A DNA stretch of 64,000 nt, taken from contig NZ_JABBFW010000002.1 in NCBI RefSeq assembly GCF_012927045.1, positions 1 through 64,000 on the forward strand. Direction: 5' to 3'. Shown one piece after another: positions 1-7,818 of the stretch; position 1 is the stretch's first letter, and every line of letters begins with the position of its first letter. The notes below the pieces were generated by a model, which saw nothing but the letters and a program-made list of their open reading frames with translations, was not told the DNA's origin and did not search any database. A program made the translations under genes and the position numbers. Origin of the DNA: Azohydromonas caseinilytica (lineage in GTDB: Bacteria; Pseudomonadota; Gammaproteobacteria; Burkholderiales; Burkholderiaceae_C).

Positions 1-1
1 C

Positions 2-238
2 ATCCTCGACGAGCCCTCGATGGGGCTGTCGCCGATCATGGTGGACAAGATCTTCGAGGTCGTGAGCGACGTGCACGGCCAGGGCATGACGGTGCTGCTG
101 GTGGAGCAGAACGCCAGCCGCGCGCTGGGCCTGGCCGACCGCGGCTACGTCATGGACTCCGGCGAGATCACCATGACCGGCGACGCCAGGCAGCTGCTCA
201 ACGACCCCAAGGTGCGCGCGGCGTACCTGGGCGAGTGA
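2..238 (+). CDS. livF: Branched-chain amino-acid ABC transporter ATP-binding protein, C-terminal end (partial)
   Basis: Only the last 78 residues are inside the window; the gene enters from the left edge. The visible part starts in the Walker B and D-loop (ILDEPSMGLSP) and continues through the LLVEQN segment that replaces the usual H-loop context in LivF-type ATPases. It ends with the short LNDPKVRAAYLGE tail typical of LivF. The family powers uptake of leucine, isoleucine, valine or related amides at the inner membrane with LivG, LivH, LivM and a binding protein. Those partners would lie to the left. A strong bidirectional terminator follows. Assignment to LivF rather than LivG rests on the VEQN motif and the short tail. 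Confidence 0.9.
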   Translation: MLDEPSMGLSPIMVDKIFEVVSDVHGQGMTVLLVEQNASRALGLADRGYVMDSGEITMTGDARQLLNDPKVRAAYLGE

Positions 239-288
239 GCTGGCCGCGCGTCCGGGCCTTTTCAGGCTGGCGCGCTGTCCCTGACGAC

Positions 289-314
289 AAAAGGGCCGCA
301 TGCGCGGCCCTTTT
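289..314. terminator. Bidirectional rho-independent terminator
   Basis: An 11-bp perfect stem has A4 on its left side and T4 on its right (AAAAGGGCCGC, loop ATGC, then the complement). It sits between the converging livF and Bug-protein genes and can stop transcription from both sides. Confidence 0.9.
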
Positions 315-350
315 GCTTGGGTCGGTCCGTGGCGGACCGCGGGCGCCTGG

Positions 351-1328
351 TCAGTCCACCTGCGCGCCCGAGGCCTTCACCACCTTCTCGTACTTCTTCA
401 GCTCCGTTTGCACGAAGCGCCCGAAGGCTTCAGGCGTGGAGGGTGAGGGCTCGACCATGAGCGTGGCCATGCGGCTGCGCAGCTCGGGTGAGCCCAGTGC
501 CTCGACGAAGGCCTTGTTCAGGCGCTGCGTCAGCTCGGCCGGCAGCCGCGCCGGGCCGAAGATGCCGAACCAGGTCCCCACATCGAACTGCCCCAGCCCC
601 AGTGCCTGACCGCCCTCGGCGACGGTGGGCAGATCGGGCATGGCGGCGCTGCGCTTGGCCGTTGTCACGGCCAGCGCGCGCAGCCGGCCGCTCTTGATGT
701 TGGCCGCGGCCGAGGCGAGGTTGTCGAAGGTGAGATCGACCTGGCCCGACAACAGCGCCAGCTGCGCCGCGTTGCCGCCGGCGTAGGGGATGTGGACCAT
801 GAACACGCCGGCCTGCGACTTGAACATCTCGCCGGCCAGGTGTCCGGCGCTGCCGTTGCCGCCCGAACCGTAATTGAGCTTGCCGGGATTGGCCTTGGCA
901 TAGGCCACGAGGTCGCGGACGCTGGCGATCTTCAGCCGTGCCGCAGTCTCGGCGTTCATCACCAGCACATTGGGCACCTGCGCCACCAGCGTCACGGGCG
1001 TGAAGTCGCGCAGCGGGTCGTAGGGCAGCCGGCGGTAGAGCCAAGGATTGATGGCATGCGTGGCCACCGCGCCCATCACGAGGCTGTGGCCGTCGGGAGC
1101 CGCCTTGGCGATTTGGTCGGCACCGATGTTGCCGCCGGCGCCGGGCCGGTTTTCCACCACCACCAGCCCCAGGCTGTCCTTGACGCGCTCGGCCAGGGCG
1201 CGCGCCACCGTGTCCAGCGGACCACCGGGCGGGTAGGGAACGATGAAACGGATCGGCCGTGCCGAAGGCTGCGCGTGCAGCGGCAGCGCGGCGGCGGCAA
1301 GGAGGCCCAGGGCGGTGCGGCGTCGCAT
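351..1328 (-). CDS. Bug-family tripartite tricarboxylate transporter substrate-binding protein
   Basis: This is a 325-residue periplasmic binding protein of the TctC/Bug family. Residues 1-19 form a signal peptide (MRRRTALGLLAAAALPLHA). The typical blocks follow in order: the RFIVPYPPGGP strand near the mature N-terminus, NRPGAGGNIGAD, a YGSGGNGSAGHLAGE ligand loop and the PDLPTVAEGG segment. Members capture carboxylates for TctAB permeases, and many Burkholderiales copies are orphans, as here. The ATG at 1328 was chosen because it starts the signal peptide; the longer open frame reads back into the upstream gene. It begins 5 bp after the stop of the ferredoxin-type reductase, so the two are probably co-transcribed. 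The ligand cannot be read from the sequence. Confidence 0.9.
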   Translation of the reverse strand: MRRRTALGLLAAAALPLHAQPSARPIRFIVPYPPGGPLDTVARALAERVKDSLGLVVVENRPGAGGNIGADQIAKAAPDGHSLVMGAVATHAINPWLYRRLPYDPLRDFTPVTLVAQVPNVLVMNAETAARLKIASVRDLVAYAKANPGKLNYGSGGNGSAGHLAGEMFKSQAGVFMVHIPYAGGNAAQLALLSGQVDLTFDNLASAAANIKSGRLRALAVTTAKRSAAMPDLPTVAEGGQALGLGQFDVGTWFGIFGPARLPAELTQRLNKAFVEALGSPELRSRMATLMVEPSPSTPEAFGRFVQTELKKYEKVVKASGAQVD

Positions 1329-1333
1329 CGGGC

Positions 1334-2383
1334 TCAATCCTCCTCGTGCTTGTCCGCCTCGCTGGTGAAGGCGTCGGCGTAGAACTCTTCGTCGGGCAGG
1401 CCGCAGCGGCTGGTGAAGTCGCGGTGCGCGGCCTCCACCATCACCGGCGCACCGCAGGCGTAGACCTGATGGCCCGAGAGGTCGGGCAGGTCGGTCATCA
1501 CCACCTCGTGCACGAAGCCGGTGCGCCCGCTCCACTGGTCCTCGGGCAGCGGCTCACTGAGCACAGGGACATAGCGCAGCCAGGGCAGCTGGCTGGCGGC
1601 CTGCAGCGCCCAGTCGTGCATGTAGAGGTCGGCCTTGCGGCGGCAGCCCCAGTACAGCACGGCGGGGCGCGTGAGGCCCTTGGCCTGCATCTGCTCAATG
1701 ATGGCCTTCACCGGGGCGAGGCCGGTGCCGCTGGCCAGCAGCACCATGGGCTTGTCGCTGTCCTCGCGCAGGAAAAAACTGCCGAAAGGCCCTTCGATGC
1801 GCAGGATGTCGCGCGGCTTGAGGGTGCTGAAGACCTGGTCGGTGAACAGCCCGCCGGGCATGTGGCGGATGTGCAGCTCCATCGTCGGCGGCGCGGAGGC
1901 CTCGATCGGGCCGGCATGCGGCGGATTCGCCATGCTGTAGCTGCGCCGTGCGCCGTCGCGCAGCAGGAACTCGATGTACTGCCCGGCGTGGTATTCGAAA
2001 GGCATGTTGGCCGGCAGTTGCAGCTTGAGCACCGCCACGTCAGGCGCGGGCTTGTCGATGCTGATGACGCGCACGGGCAGCTTGCGCACCGGGAACTCGC
2101 CGGCGCCGGGCACGCTGCGCGCCTCGATCACGCAGTTGCTCTGCGGCGTGGCGCAGCAGGTCAGGATCAGGCCCGCCGCCTCCTCGGCCTCCGACAGCGC
2201 CTTGTGCTGGTGCAGGCCGTGCGTGACCTGGCCCTCCAGCAGCTTGCTCTTGCAGGAGCCGCAGGCGCCGTCCTTGCAGCCGTAGGGCAGGCCGATGCCC
2301 TGACGGATGGCCGCGGCCAGGATGGTTTCGCCATCCACCTCGAAACTCAGCCCCGCGGGCTGCACGTCGATCTTGTAGCTCAT
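1334..2383 (-). CDS. CDP-6-deoxy-L-threo-D-glycero-4-hexulose-3-dehydrase reductase-like [2Fe-2S] flavoprotein
   Basis: The 349-residue protein has a plant-type ferredoxin domain first (C36-x4-C41-x2-C44 and a fourth Cys at about 76). An FAD domain follows with RRSYSMANPP near residue 150, then a ferredoxin-NADP reductase-type nucleotide domain with ASGTGLAPVKA near 227. This order matches the CDP-6-deoxy-3,4-glucoseen reductase/AscD group and the reductase components of aromatic and alkene oxygenases. It passes electrons from NAD(P)H through FAD and the 2Fe-2S cluster to a partner not visible here. Annotation as a sugar reductase is often transferred automatically in Burkholderiales, so the physiological acceptor is unknown. 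The SDR gene diverges upstream, and the Bug gene lies 5 bp downstream. Confidence 0.8.
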   Translation of the reverse strand: MSYKIDVQPAGLSFEVDGETILAAAIRQGIGLPYGCKDGACGSCKSKLLEGQVTHGLHQHKALSEAEEAAGLILTCCATPQSNCVIEARSVPGAGEFPVRKLPVRVISIDKPAPDVAVLKLQLPANMPFEYHAGQYIEFLLRDGARRSYSMANPPHAGPIEASAPPTMELHIRHMPGGLFTDQVFSTLKPRDILRIEGPFGSFFLREDSDKPMVLLASGTGLAPVKAIIEQMQAKGLTRPAVLYWGCRRKADLYMHDWALQAASQLPWLRYVPVLSEPLPEDQWSGRTGFVHEVVMTDLPDLSGHQVYACGAPVMVEAAHRDFTSRCGLPDEEFYADAFTSEADKHEED

Positions 2384-2517
2384 GGTTGAAGGCCGCACGG
2401 CCCGTACACTGGCGCGCCGCCGCGGCTGCAGCAGGAAGAACAAAGGTGCGATTGTCGCCTGCCGGGCTGCCCTCACACCGCCGCGTGCCGTCTTCCGCGC
2501 TGTCGATCCGTCCCGCC

Positions 2518-3411
2518 ATGAGCCTGCCCACTGCCTTCCGCCGTCCTGTCCTGTTGATCGTGGGCTGTGGTGACGTGGGCTTGCGCGTGGCGCGGCTGTT
2601 GGCCGGGCGCTGGCGCGTGCTGGCGCTGAGCAGCTCGCCGCAGCGCTTCGACACCCTGCGCGCCGCGGGCGTGCAGCCGCTCCATGGCAACCTGGACGAC
2701 GCCGCCACGCTGGCCCGCCTGGCCGGGATGGCCGACGCGGTGCTGCACCTGGCGCCGCCGCCGGGCGAAGGGGAGGGCGATCCGCGCACGGCGCGGCTGC
2801 TGCAGGCGCTGTCACGGCGCCCGCGCGCACGGCGCCTGGTGTACGGCAGCACCACGGGTGTCTATGGCGACTGCGGCGGTGCCTGCTTCGACGAGACGCG
2901 CACGGTGCGCCCGGCCACCGCGCGCGCGCGCCGTCGCGTGCATGCCGAGGCCCAGGTGCGCGCCTGGGGACGGCGCTGCGGCGTGGCGGTGACGATCCTG
3001 CGCATCCCCGGCATCTATGCGCTGGACCGGCCCGGCGGCCATCCCGCCGAGCGGCTGCGGCGTGGCAGCCCGGTGCTGCGCACCGAGGACGACGTCTACA
3101 CCAACCACATCCATGCCGACGATCTGGCGCGCGCCTGCGTCGCGGCGCTGCATCGCGGCGCGCCGCAGCGCGTGCTGCACGCCAGCGACGACACCGAGCT
3201 GCGCATGGGCGACTACTTCGACTTCGCCGCCGACCTGTTCGGCCTGCCGCGCCCGCCGCGCATCTCCCGTGAGGAAGCGCTGCAGCGGCTCTCGCCGCTG
3301 CAACTGAGCTTCATGGGCGAGTCGCGGCGGCTGGTGAACCGCCGGCTCAAGCGGGAGCTGCGGCTGGTGCTGCGCTATGCCACGGTGCGCGAGGGACTGC
3401 AGGGCGGCTAG
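2518..3411 (+). CDS. NAD(P)-binding SDR-family protein (YeeZ-like, atypical extended SDR)
   Basis: The 297-residue protein opens with a Rossmann motif (IVGCGDVGLRVARLL, about residues 15-28) and has the STTGVYGD strand near 120 expected of extended SDR epimerases. Where a classical SDR carries Tyr-x3-Lys, the sequence reads RRRVHAEAQ, so the standard proton-relay pair is absent. The same is true of the YeeZ-like subgroup, so this may be a family property rather than decay. The later DVYTNHIHADDLARA block is typical of nucleotide-sugar epimerase relatives. The ATG at 2518 gives the usual short N-terminus. Its stop overlaps the stop of the opposite gene in a CTAG tetranucleotide. The substrate is unknown. 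Confidence 0.75.
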   Translation: MSLPTAFRRPVLLIVGCGDVGLRVARLLAGRWRVLALSSSPQRFDTLRAAGVQPLHGNLDDAATLARLAGMADAVLHLAPPPGEGEGDPRTARLLQALSRRPRARRLVYGSTTGVYGDCGGACFDETRTVRPATARARRRVHAEAQVRAWGRRCGVAVTILRIPGIYALDRPGGHPAERLRRGSPVLRTEDDVYTNHIHADDLARACVAALHRGAPQRVLHASDDTELRMGDYFDFAADLFGLPRPPRISREEALQRLSPLQLSFMGESRRLVNRRLKRELRLVLRYATVREGLQGG

Positions 3412-4541
3412 ATGCCTTCAGCCTTGCTCAGCGTGGTCATGCGGTCCACGCTGTGGAGCGTGAGGCGGTGCGGTTCACCTTCCCGGCGGATGTCCAGGGT
3501 AATGACGCGTTCGGGCTGTCCGCCGTTCCACAGCTGCTTCCACAACTGCTCCAGGGACTGCACCTGGGCGCCGTCGATGCGCTCGATGCGGTCACCCGGC
3601 TGCACCCCGGCCTCCTCGGCCGGGCTGTCGTCGTTCACGCGCAGCACCCGCACCTGGCCATCGCGCTCCATGCAGTTCAAGCCCAGCCAGGCACGGCGGC
3701 TGGCGACCGTGGTGCCGTTGTGGCGCAGCTCGGCCAGGATGGGTTTGAGCAGCTCCACCGGCACGAACATGTTGCCCGGCAGATGGGTGGGCGAGTCGTT
3801 GCCCAACGCGTCGGCCACCAGCAGCGAGCCCACGCCCAGCAGCTCACCTTCGGCGTTGAACACCGCGGCGCCGCTGTGGTCGGTGCGCGGCGGAGCGGTG
3901 AAGAGCGCCTGGTCGATCTGGTACTCCCAGTAGCCGGCAAAGGGACGCCGCGACACCAACTGCGCCAGGCTCACGGCGCCGTTGTCACCGCCGCTGACCA
4001 CCATCAGCGGCTCGCCATGGCGCAACGCCGCGCTGTCACCCAACGGTACCGGCGCCAGCGGCAGCGGTGTGAGAGCCTGCAGCAGGCCAAAGCCGGTGGC
4101 GACGTCGTAGGCCACCACGCGCGCGGGCAGGCGGCGCTGGTCATCGAGCACCAGCTGCACCTGCTCGGCCTCGACGATGAGGTAGCCGATGGTCAGCACC
4201 AGCCCGTCGCTGTCGATCACCACGCCCGAGCCCTGGCGCTCGCGCCCTACCGAGGCGTTGGAGCGGGCGTCGGCCAGCCCCAATACCTCCACGCCCAGCA
4301 CGGCGTCGCTGGCGCGGCGCAAGGCCTGGATGCGCGCCTGCTCCGACATCCCGCCGCTTTCCTCAGCGGCCTCGGGCGACGGTGCAATTGCCGCGGATGA
4401 AGCCTCCTGGGCCTGTGCCACGGTCCACACCCAGGCGCTGGCCAGCGCCATCACCAGCGTCAGCCACAGCCGCAATCGCGGAGCGGACAGAAAGTGGCGC
4501 AAGCGGCGCCGTGGCTGGGTGGTCAGCAGGGGAGAAGACAT
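3408..4541 (-). CDS. HtrA/DegP-like periplasmic PDZ protein with degenerate protease triad
   Basis: This 377-residue protein has an N-terminal signal anchor (hydrophobic segment about 22-45), a trypsin-like domain (about 80-270) and one PDZ domain (about 284-365, AWLGLNC then PAEEAGVQPGDRIERI). The layout is that of DegS/DegP-type S1C proteases. The catalytic His position (LTNNHVV in active enzymes) reads LTIGYLI, with Tyr120 in its place. The Asp position reads DVATGFGLL, with Gly150 in its place. Only the Ser block remains (DHSGAAV, S223). It is therefore probably a non-proteolytic binding protein. It is transcribed leftward on its own, and the gene to its right is a rhomboid protease. Membrane-anchored versus cleaved export is not decided. 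Confidence 0.8.
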   Translation of the reverse strand: MSSPLLTTQPRRRLRHFLSAPRLRLWLTLVMALASAWVWTVAQAQEASSAAIAPSPEAAEESGGMSEQARIQALRRASDAVLGVEVLGLADARSNASVGRERQGSGVVIDSDGLVLTIGYLIVEAEQVQLVLDDQRRLPARVVAYDVATGFGLLQALTPLPLAPVPLGDSAALRHGEPLMVVSGGDNGAVSLAQLVSRRPFAGYWEYQIDQALFTAPPRTDHSGAAVFNAEGELLGVGSLLVADALGNDSPTHLPGNMFVPVELLKPILAELRHNGTTVASRRAWLGLNCMERDGQVRVLRVNDDSPAEEAGVQPGDRIERIDGAQVQSLEQLWKQLWNGGQPERVITLDIRREGEPHRLTLHSVDRMTTLSKAEGI

Positions 4542-4648
4542 GGCGCACTCCCGGGAGGGACTGCCTGAACTCAGGCAATGCGCATGCCAAGGCCGCGCGG
4601 GCGCGCGACGGGACGAAAAGATGATGCAGCGCCGAATCCGGCGCGTCG

Positions 4649-5248
4649 TCAGCGGCGGCGGCCGAACGGTGTCTGGCCGCGCCAGTAGCGGATCATCAGG
4701 AAGCCGCCGAGCATGCCGCCGAGGTGGGCAAAGTGCGCGATGCCGCTGCCGCTGCCGCCCGACATGCCCATCAACAGCTCCAGCCCGCCGAACACCGCCA
4801 CGAAGACCTTGGCCTTCATCGGGATGGGCGGGAAGAGCGGAATGATCGTGCGGTTGGGAAACATCATGCCGAAAGCCAGCAGCAGCCCGAACAGCGCGCC
4901 GGACGCGCCCACGGTAGGCGAGTACGAGCCAATGAGCTGGGTGAACAGCAGCTGCGCCACGGCCGCGCTCAGCACGCTGGCAATGAGGAAGTGCAGGTAG
5001 CGGCGGCTGCCCCACAGCCGCTCGATCTCGCTGCCGAACATCCACAGCCCCAGCATGTTGAAGAACAGGTGCATGACGCTGCCATGCAGGAACGCGTAGG
5101 TCAGCGGCTGCCAGGGCCAGAAGTTGCCACTGCGCAGCGGCCACAGCGCCAGCAACGACTCGAAGGGCACGGGCAGCAGCAAGCCGATGCAGAACATCCC
5201 CACGCAGGCGAGCATGAACGCTTTGGTGATGGGGGGCATCGAGGGCAT
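4649..5248 (-). CDS. Rhomboid-family intramembrane serine protease
   Basis: The 199-residue protein has about six transmembrane helices, and the rhomboid signatures are all present. HxxxN occurs as H60LFFN64, the nucleophile block is G-A-S116-G, and the catalytic His is H172 in AHFAHLGG. Members cleave transmembrane substrates in the inner membrane. The ATG at 5248 gives a normal N-terminus; an ATG at 5239 is an alternative. A longer in-frame opening reaches back into the tRNA-Leu gene and must be rejected. The gene ends 107 bp before the HtrA-like gene, so the two could share a transcript. No substrate can be inferred. Confidence 0.88.
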   Translation of the reverse strand: MPSMPPITKAFMLACVGMFCIGLLLPVPFESLLALWPLRSGNFWPWQPLTYAFLHGSVMHLFFNMLGLWMFGSEIERLWGSRRYLHFLIASVLSAAVAQLLFTQLIGSYSPTVGASGALFGLLLAFGMMFPNRTIIPLFPPIPMKAKVFVAVFGGLELLMGMSGGSGSGIAHFAHLGGMLGGFLMIRYWRGQTPFGRRR

Positions 5249-5370
5249 GGCGGTACGGCAGCGCAGAACGTGCCGGGCGTCAGGTGCGGGAAGAGGCTGC
5301 CTGCAGCATCCGCGCGTGCGGATGGTGCGCCGGCGGCCGGCGAAGGCGGCGTTGCTGTCGCAACCATGCG

Positions 5371-5455
5371 TGGTGCCCGGGGCCGGACTCGAACCGGCAC
5401 GCCTTGCGGCGGGGGATTTTGAATCCCCTGCGTCTACCGATTTCGCCACCCGGGC
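5371..5455 (-). tRNA. tRNA-Leu (anticodon CAA)
   Basis: Read on the minus strand, an 85-nt cloverleaf begins GCCCGGGTGGCGAAA and ends with the encoded CCA (5371-5373). The acceptor stem is GCCCGGG/CCCGGGC. The anticodon stem GGGGA/TCCCC encloses the loop TTCAAAA, giving anticodon CAA. The T-arm reads GCCGGTTCGAGTCCGGC. A long variable arm (CGCCGCAAGGCG) marks it as class II. It decodes UUG. Confidence 0.97.
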
Positions 5456-5564
5456 CGTGGGTGCGAAGCAGCGCTCGCGTATTGAAAGCGGATTATGTCA
5501 TGGGCGCAGGCAGGTCCCGGGGGGCACTGCGACAATGGCGCATAAACGATTCCATTGCCTGCTC

Positions 5565-6470
5565 ATGCCCTCGTACAAGACCCTCGAAGAGTTCATCGGC
5601 GACACGCCGCTGGTGAGGCTGCAGCGCCTCGAAGGCGCGATGCTGGCCGAGCGCAACAACATCCTGCTCGGCAAGCTCGAAGGCAACAACCCTGCCGGCT
5701 CGGTCAAGGACCGTCCCGCCATCAGCATGATCCGCCGCGCCGAGGAGCGCGGCCAGATCAAGCCCGGCGACACCCTCATCGAAGCCACCTCGGGCAACAC
5801 CGGCATCGCGCTGGCCATGGCTGCGGCCATCCGCGGCTACCGCATGCTGCTGATCATGCCGGAGGACCTCTCCGTGGAGCGCGCGCAGACCATGAAGGCC
5901 TTTGGCGCCGAGCTCATCCTCACGCCGCGCAGCGGCGGCATGGAGTACGCCCGGGATCTGGCCGAGCAGATGCAGCGCGACGGCAAGGGCCTGGTGCTCG
6001 ACCAGTTCGCCAATGCCGACAACCCGCGCATCCACTACGAGACCACCGGGCCGGAGATCTGGCGCGATACCGAGGGGCGCATCACGCACTTCGTCAGCGC
6101 CATGGGCACTACCGGCACCATCACCGGCGTGAGCCGCTACCTCAAGGAGCAAAACCCGGGCGTGCGCATCGTCGGCGCGCAGCCGTCGGAAGGTTCGCGC
6201 ATCCCGGGCATTCGCAAATGGCCCGAGGCCTACCTGCCCAAGATCTACGACCCGTCGGCCGTGGACGAGCTGGTGTACGTGAGTCAGGCCGATGCCGAGG
6301 ACATGGCCCGGCGCCTGGCGCGCGAAGAGGGCTTGTTCGCCGGCATCTCGGCGGCCGGCGCCTGCTGGGCGGCGCTGCAGATCGCGCGCACGGTGCGCGA
6401 CGCCACCATCGTGTTCGTGGTGTGCGACCGCGGCGACCGCTATCTCTCCACCGGCGTGTTTCCGGCCTGA
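5565..6470 (+). CDS. cysM: Cysteine synthase B (O-acetylserine sulfhydrylase, CysM type)
   Basis: This 301-residue PLP enzyme makes cysteine from O-acetylserine and sulfide or thiosulfate in the cytoplasm. It has the PLP lysine K48 in NPAGSVKDR, the substrate loop TSGNTG near 79-84, the glycine-rich phosphate loop GTTGTITG and the CysM-type SEGSRIPGIRKWPEAYLP segment. The MPSYKTLEEFIGDTPLVRL start fits the family N-terminus. An in-frame ATG ten codons upstream (5535) is possible but adds unusual sequence. tusA follows 21 bp downstream, so two sulfur-handling genes are probably co-transcribed. Confidence 0.93.
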   Translation: MPSYKTLEEFIGDTPLVRLQRLEGAMLAERNNILLGKLEGNNPAGSVKDRPAISMIRRAEERGQIKPGDTLIEATSGNTGIALAMAAAIRGYRMLLIMPEDLSVERAQTMKAFGAELILTPRSGGMEYARDLAEQMQRDGKGLVLDQFANADNPRIHYETTGPEIWRDTEGRITHFVSAMGTTGTITGVSRYLKEQNPGVRIVGAQPSEGSRIPGIRKWPEAYLPKIYDPSAVDELVYVSQADAEDMARRLAREEGLFAGISAAGACWAALQIARTVRDATIVFVVCDRGDRYLSTGVFPA

Positions 6471-6491
6471 GCTGCTGAAGGATCAACCTCG

Positions 6492-6719
6492 ATGCAAGTG
6501 GACAAGGAAATCGACACGCGCGGCCTGAACTGCCCGCTGCCCATCCTCAAGGCGAAGAAGGCCCTGGCCGAGATCGACAGCGGCCAGGTGCTCAAGGTGG
6601 TGGCCACCGACCCCGGGTCGGTGCGCGACTTCCAGGCCTTCGCGCGCCAGACCGGCCACGAGCTGGTGGAGCAGACCAGCAGCGGCGACGAGTTCGTGCA
6701 CTGCCTGCGCAAGCGGTAG
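6492..6719 (+). CDS. tusA: TusA-family sulfurtransferase
   Basis: The 75-residue protein matches the small TusA/SirA fold. The active-site Cys lies in the family CPxP motif (NCPLPILKAKKAL), followed by the TDPGSVRDF turn. TusA proteins accept persulfide sulfur and hand it to tRNA thiolation or other sulfur pathways. It lies 21 bp after cysM, consistent with a shared message. Whether it serves tRNA 2-thiouridine synthesis or another route is not shown by the sequence. Confidence 0.9.
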   Translation: MQVDKEIDTRGLNCPLPILKAKKALAEIDSGQVLKVVATDPGSVRDFQAFARQTGHELVEQTSSGDEFVHCLRKR

Positions 6720-6731
6720 TCGGAAAGAAAA

Positions 6732-6756
6732 ACACCCACGCCGTGGGCGTGGGTGT
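6732..6756. terminator. Bidirectional rho-independent terminator between tusA and galU
   Basis: An 11-bp perfect stem (ACACCCACGCC, loop GTG, complement). On the minus strand it is followed by T5CT3, a strong T-tract for galU. On the plus strand the tail is weaker (CTTC). Confidence 0.85.
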
Positions 6757-6796
6757 CTTCATCGGGCGCCACTGACCCGGCAGTGGCGGTGATGGA

Positions 6797-7666
6797 TTAC
6801 AGCGTCAGCTGCTTGAGGTAGCCGCGGAACCAGGTGCCGATTTCGGGATGCTCCAGCGCCAGCTCGACATTGGCCTTCAGGAAGCCTTCCTTGCTGCCGC
6901 AGTCGTAGCGCTTGCCCTGGTAGTTGTAGGCGAAAACCTTCTCGCGCCGCAGCAGCCCGGCAATGCCGTCGGTGAGCTGCAGCTCGCCGCCCACGCCCAC
7001 GTTCTGGGTGCGGATCTCGTGGAACACGCCCGGGGTGAGGATGTAGCGCCCGGCCACGCCCAGCCGCGACGGGGCCTCCTCGGGCGCGGGCTTCTCGACG
7101 ATGCGGGTGACTTCGGTCATGCGCTCGTTCACCGGCGTACCGGCCACGATGCCGTAGCGCTTGACGTAGGCCAGCGGCACCTCCTGCACGGCCAGGATGG
7201 AAGTACGCCACTCGGCGAACTGCTCCACCATCTGCTTGAGCACCGGCGTCTCGCCCACCATCAGGTCGTCCGCCAGCAGCACGGCGAAGGGCTCGTTGCC
7301 CACCAGCCGCTCGGCGCACAACACGGCATGGCCCAGGCCCAGGGATTGCGCCTGGCGCACGTAGATGCACTCCATGTCGGCGGGCTTGACGCTGCGCACC
7401 ACGTCCAGCAGTTCCTGCTTGTTGGCCTGCTCCAGCGTCTTTTCCAGCTCGAAGCTCATGTCGAAGTGGTCTTCGATGGGGCGCTTGTGGCGCCCGGTGA
7501 CGAAGATCATTTCGCGCACGCCGGCAGCGTAGGCCTCTTCCACCGCGTACTGGATCAGCGGCTTGTCCACCACCGGCATCATTTCCTTGGGTTGCGCCTT
7601 GGTCGCAGGCAGGAAGCGCGTACCCAAACCGGCAACCGGGAAAACGGCCTTCTTGATTTGCATCAT
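6797..7666 (-). CDS. galU: UTP-glucose-1-phosphate uridylyltransferase
   Basis: This 289-residue cytoplasmic enzyme forms UDP-glucose from UTP and glucose-1-phosphate, feeding capsule, LPS and trehalose pathways. The nucleotide loop [19 protein letters not shown] lies near residues 13-31. Further blocks are [13 protein letters not shown], the LADDLM strand and the [11 protein letters not shown] lysine segment. Length and motif order are full for GalU. Two adjacent Met codons allow a start one residue later. It is monocistronic, with a terminator 41 bp downstream and the end of valS 152 bp upstream. Confidence 0.95.
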   Translation of the reverse strand: MMQIKKAVFPVAGLGTRFLPATKAQPKEMMPVVDKPLIQYAVEEAYAAGVREMIFVTGRHKRPIEDHFDMSFELEKTLEQANKQELLDVVRSVKPADMECIYVRQAQSLGLGHAVLCAERLVGNEPFAVLLADDLMVGETPVLKQMVEQFAEWRTSILAVQEVPLAYVKRYGIVAGTPVNERMTEVTRIVEKPAPEEAPSRLGVAGRYILTPGVFHEIRTQNVGVGGELQLTDGIAGLLRREKVFAYNYQGKRYDCGSKEGFLKANVELALEHPEIGTWFRGYLKQLTL

Positions 7667-7818
7667 GTGAATCGTGGCTCCATCACGTGGTGATGACCGA
7701 TTCTGGCACGGGCTTCTGCCGTAACTGGCTGTTGCAGGCCGCCTGGAGCCGGGGTCCCGGAGGAGCCTGAGAGAGGACCCTTGTCAGGCCCCCGTCATCT
7801 TCCCGGGTCTGATTTCGC

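Noticed and set aside
2386-2410. TTGAAG and TACACT as a promoter for the SDR gene
   Set aside because: The spacing is 13 bp, which is too short for a sigma-70 promoter.
5249-5449. N-terminal extension of the rhomboid gene (MAKSVDAGDSKSP)
   Set aside because: It is the antisense-like reading of the tRNA-Leu gene and its flank. The rhomboid domain begins at 5248.
5531-5536. GACAAT in front of cysM as a -10 box
   Set aside because: It overlaps the alternative ATG at 5535 and has no -35 at normal distance. It is not reliable evidence for a promoter.
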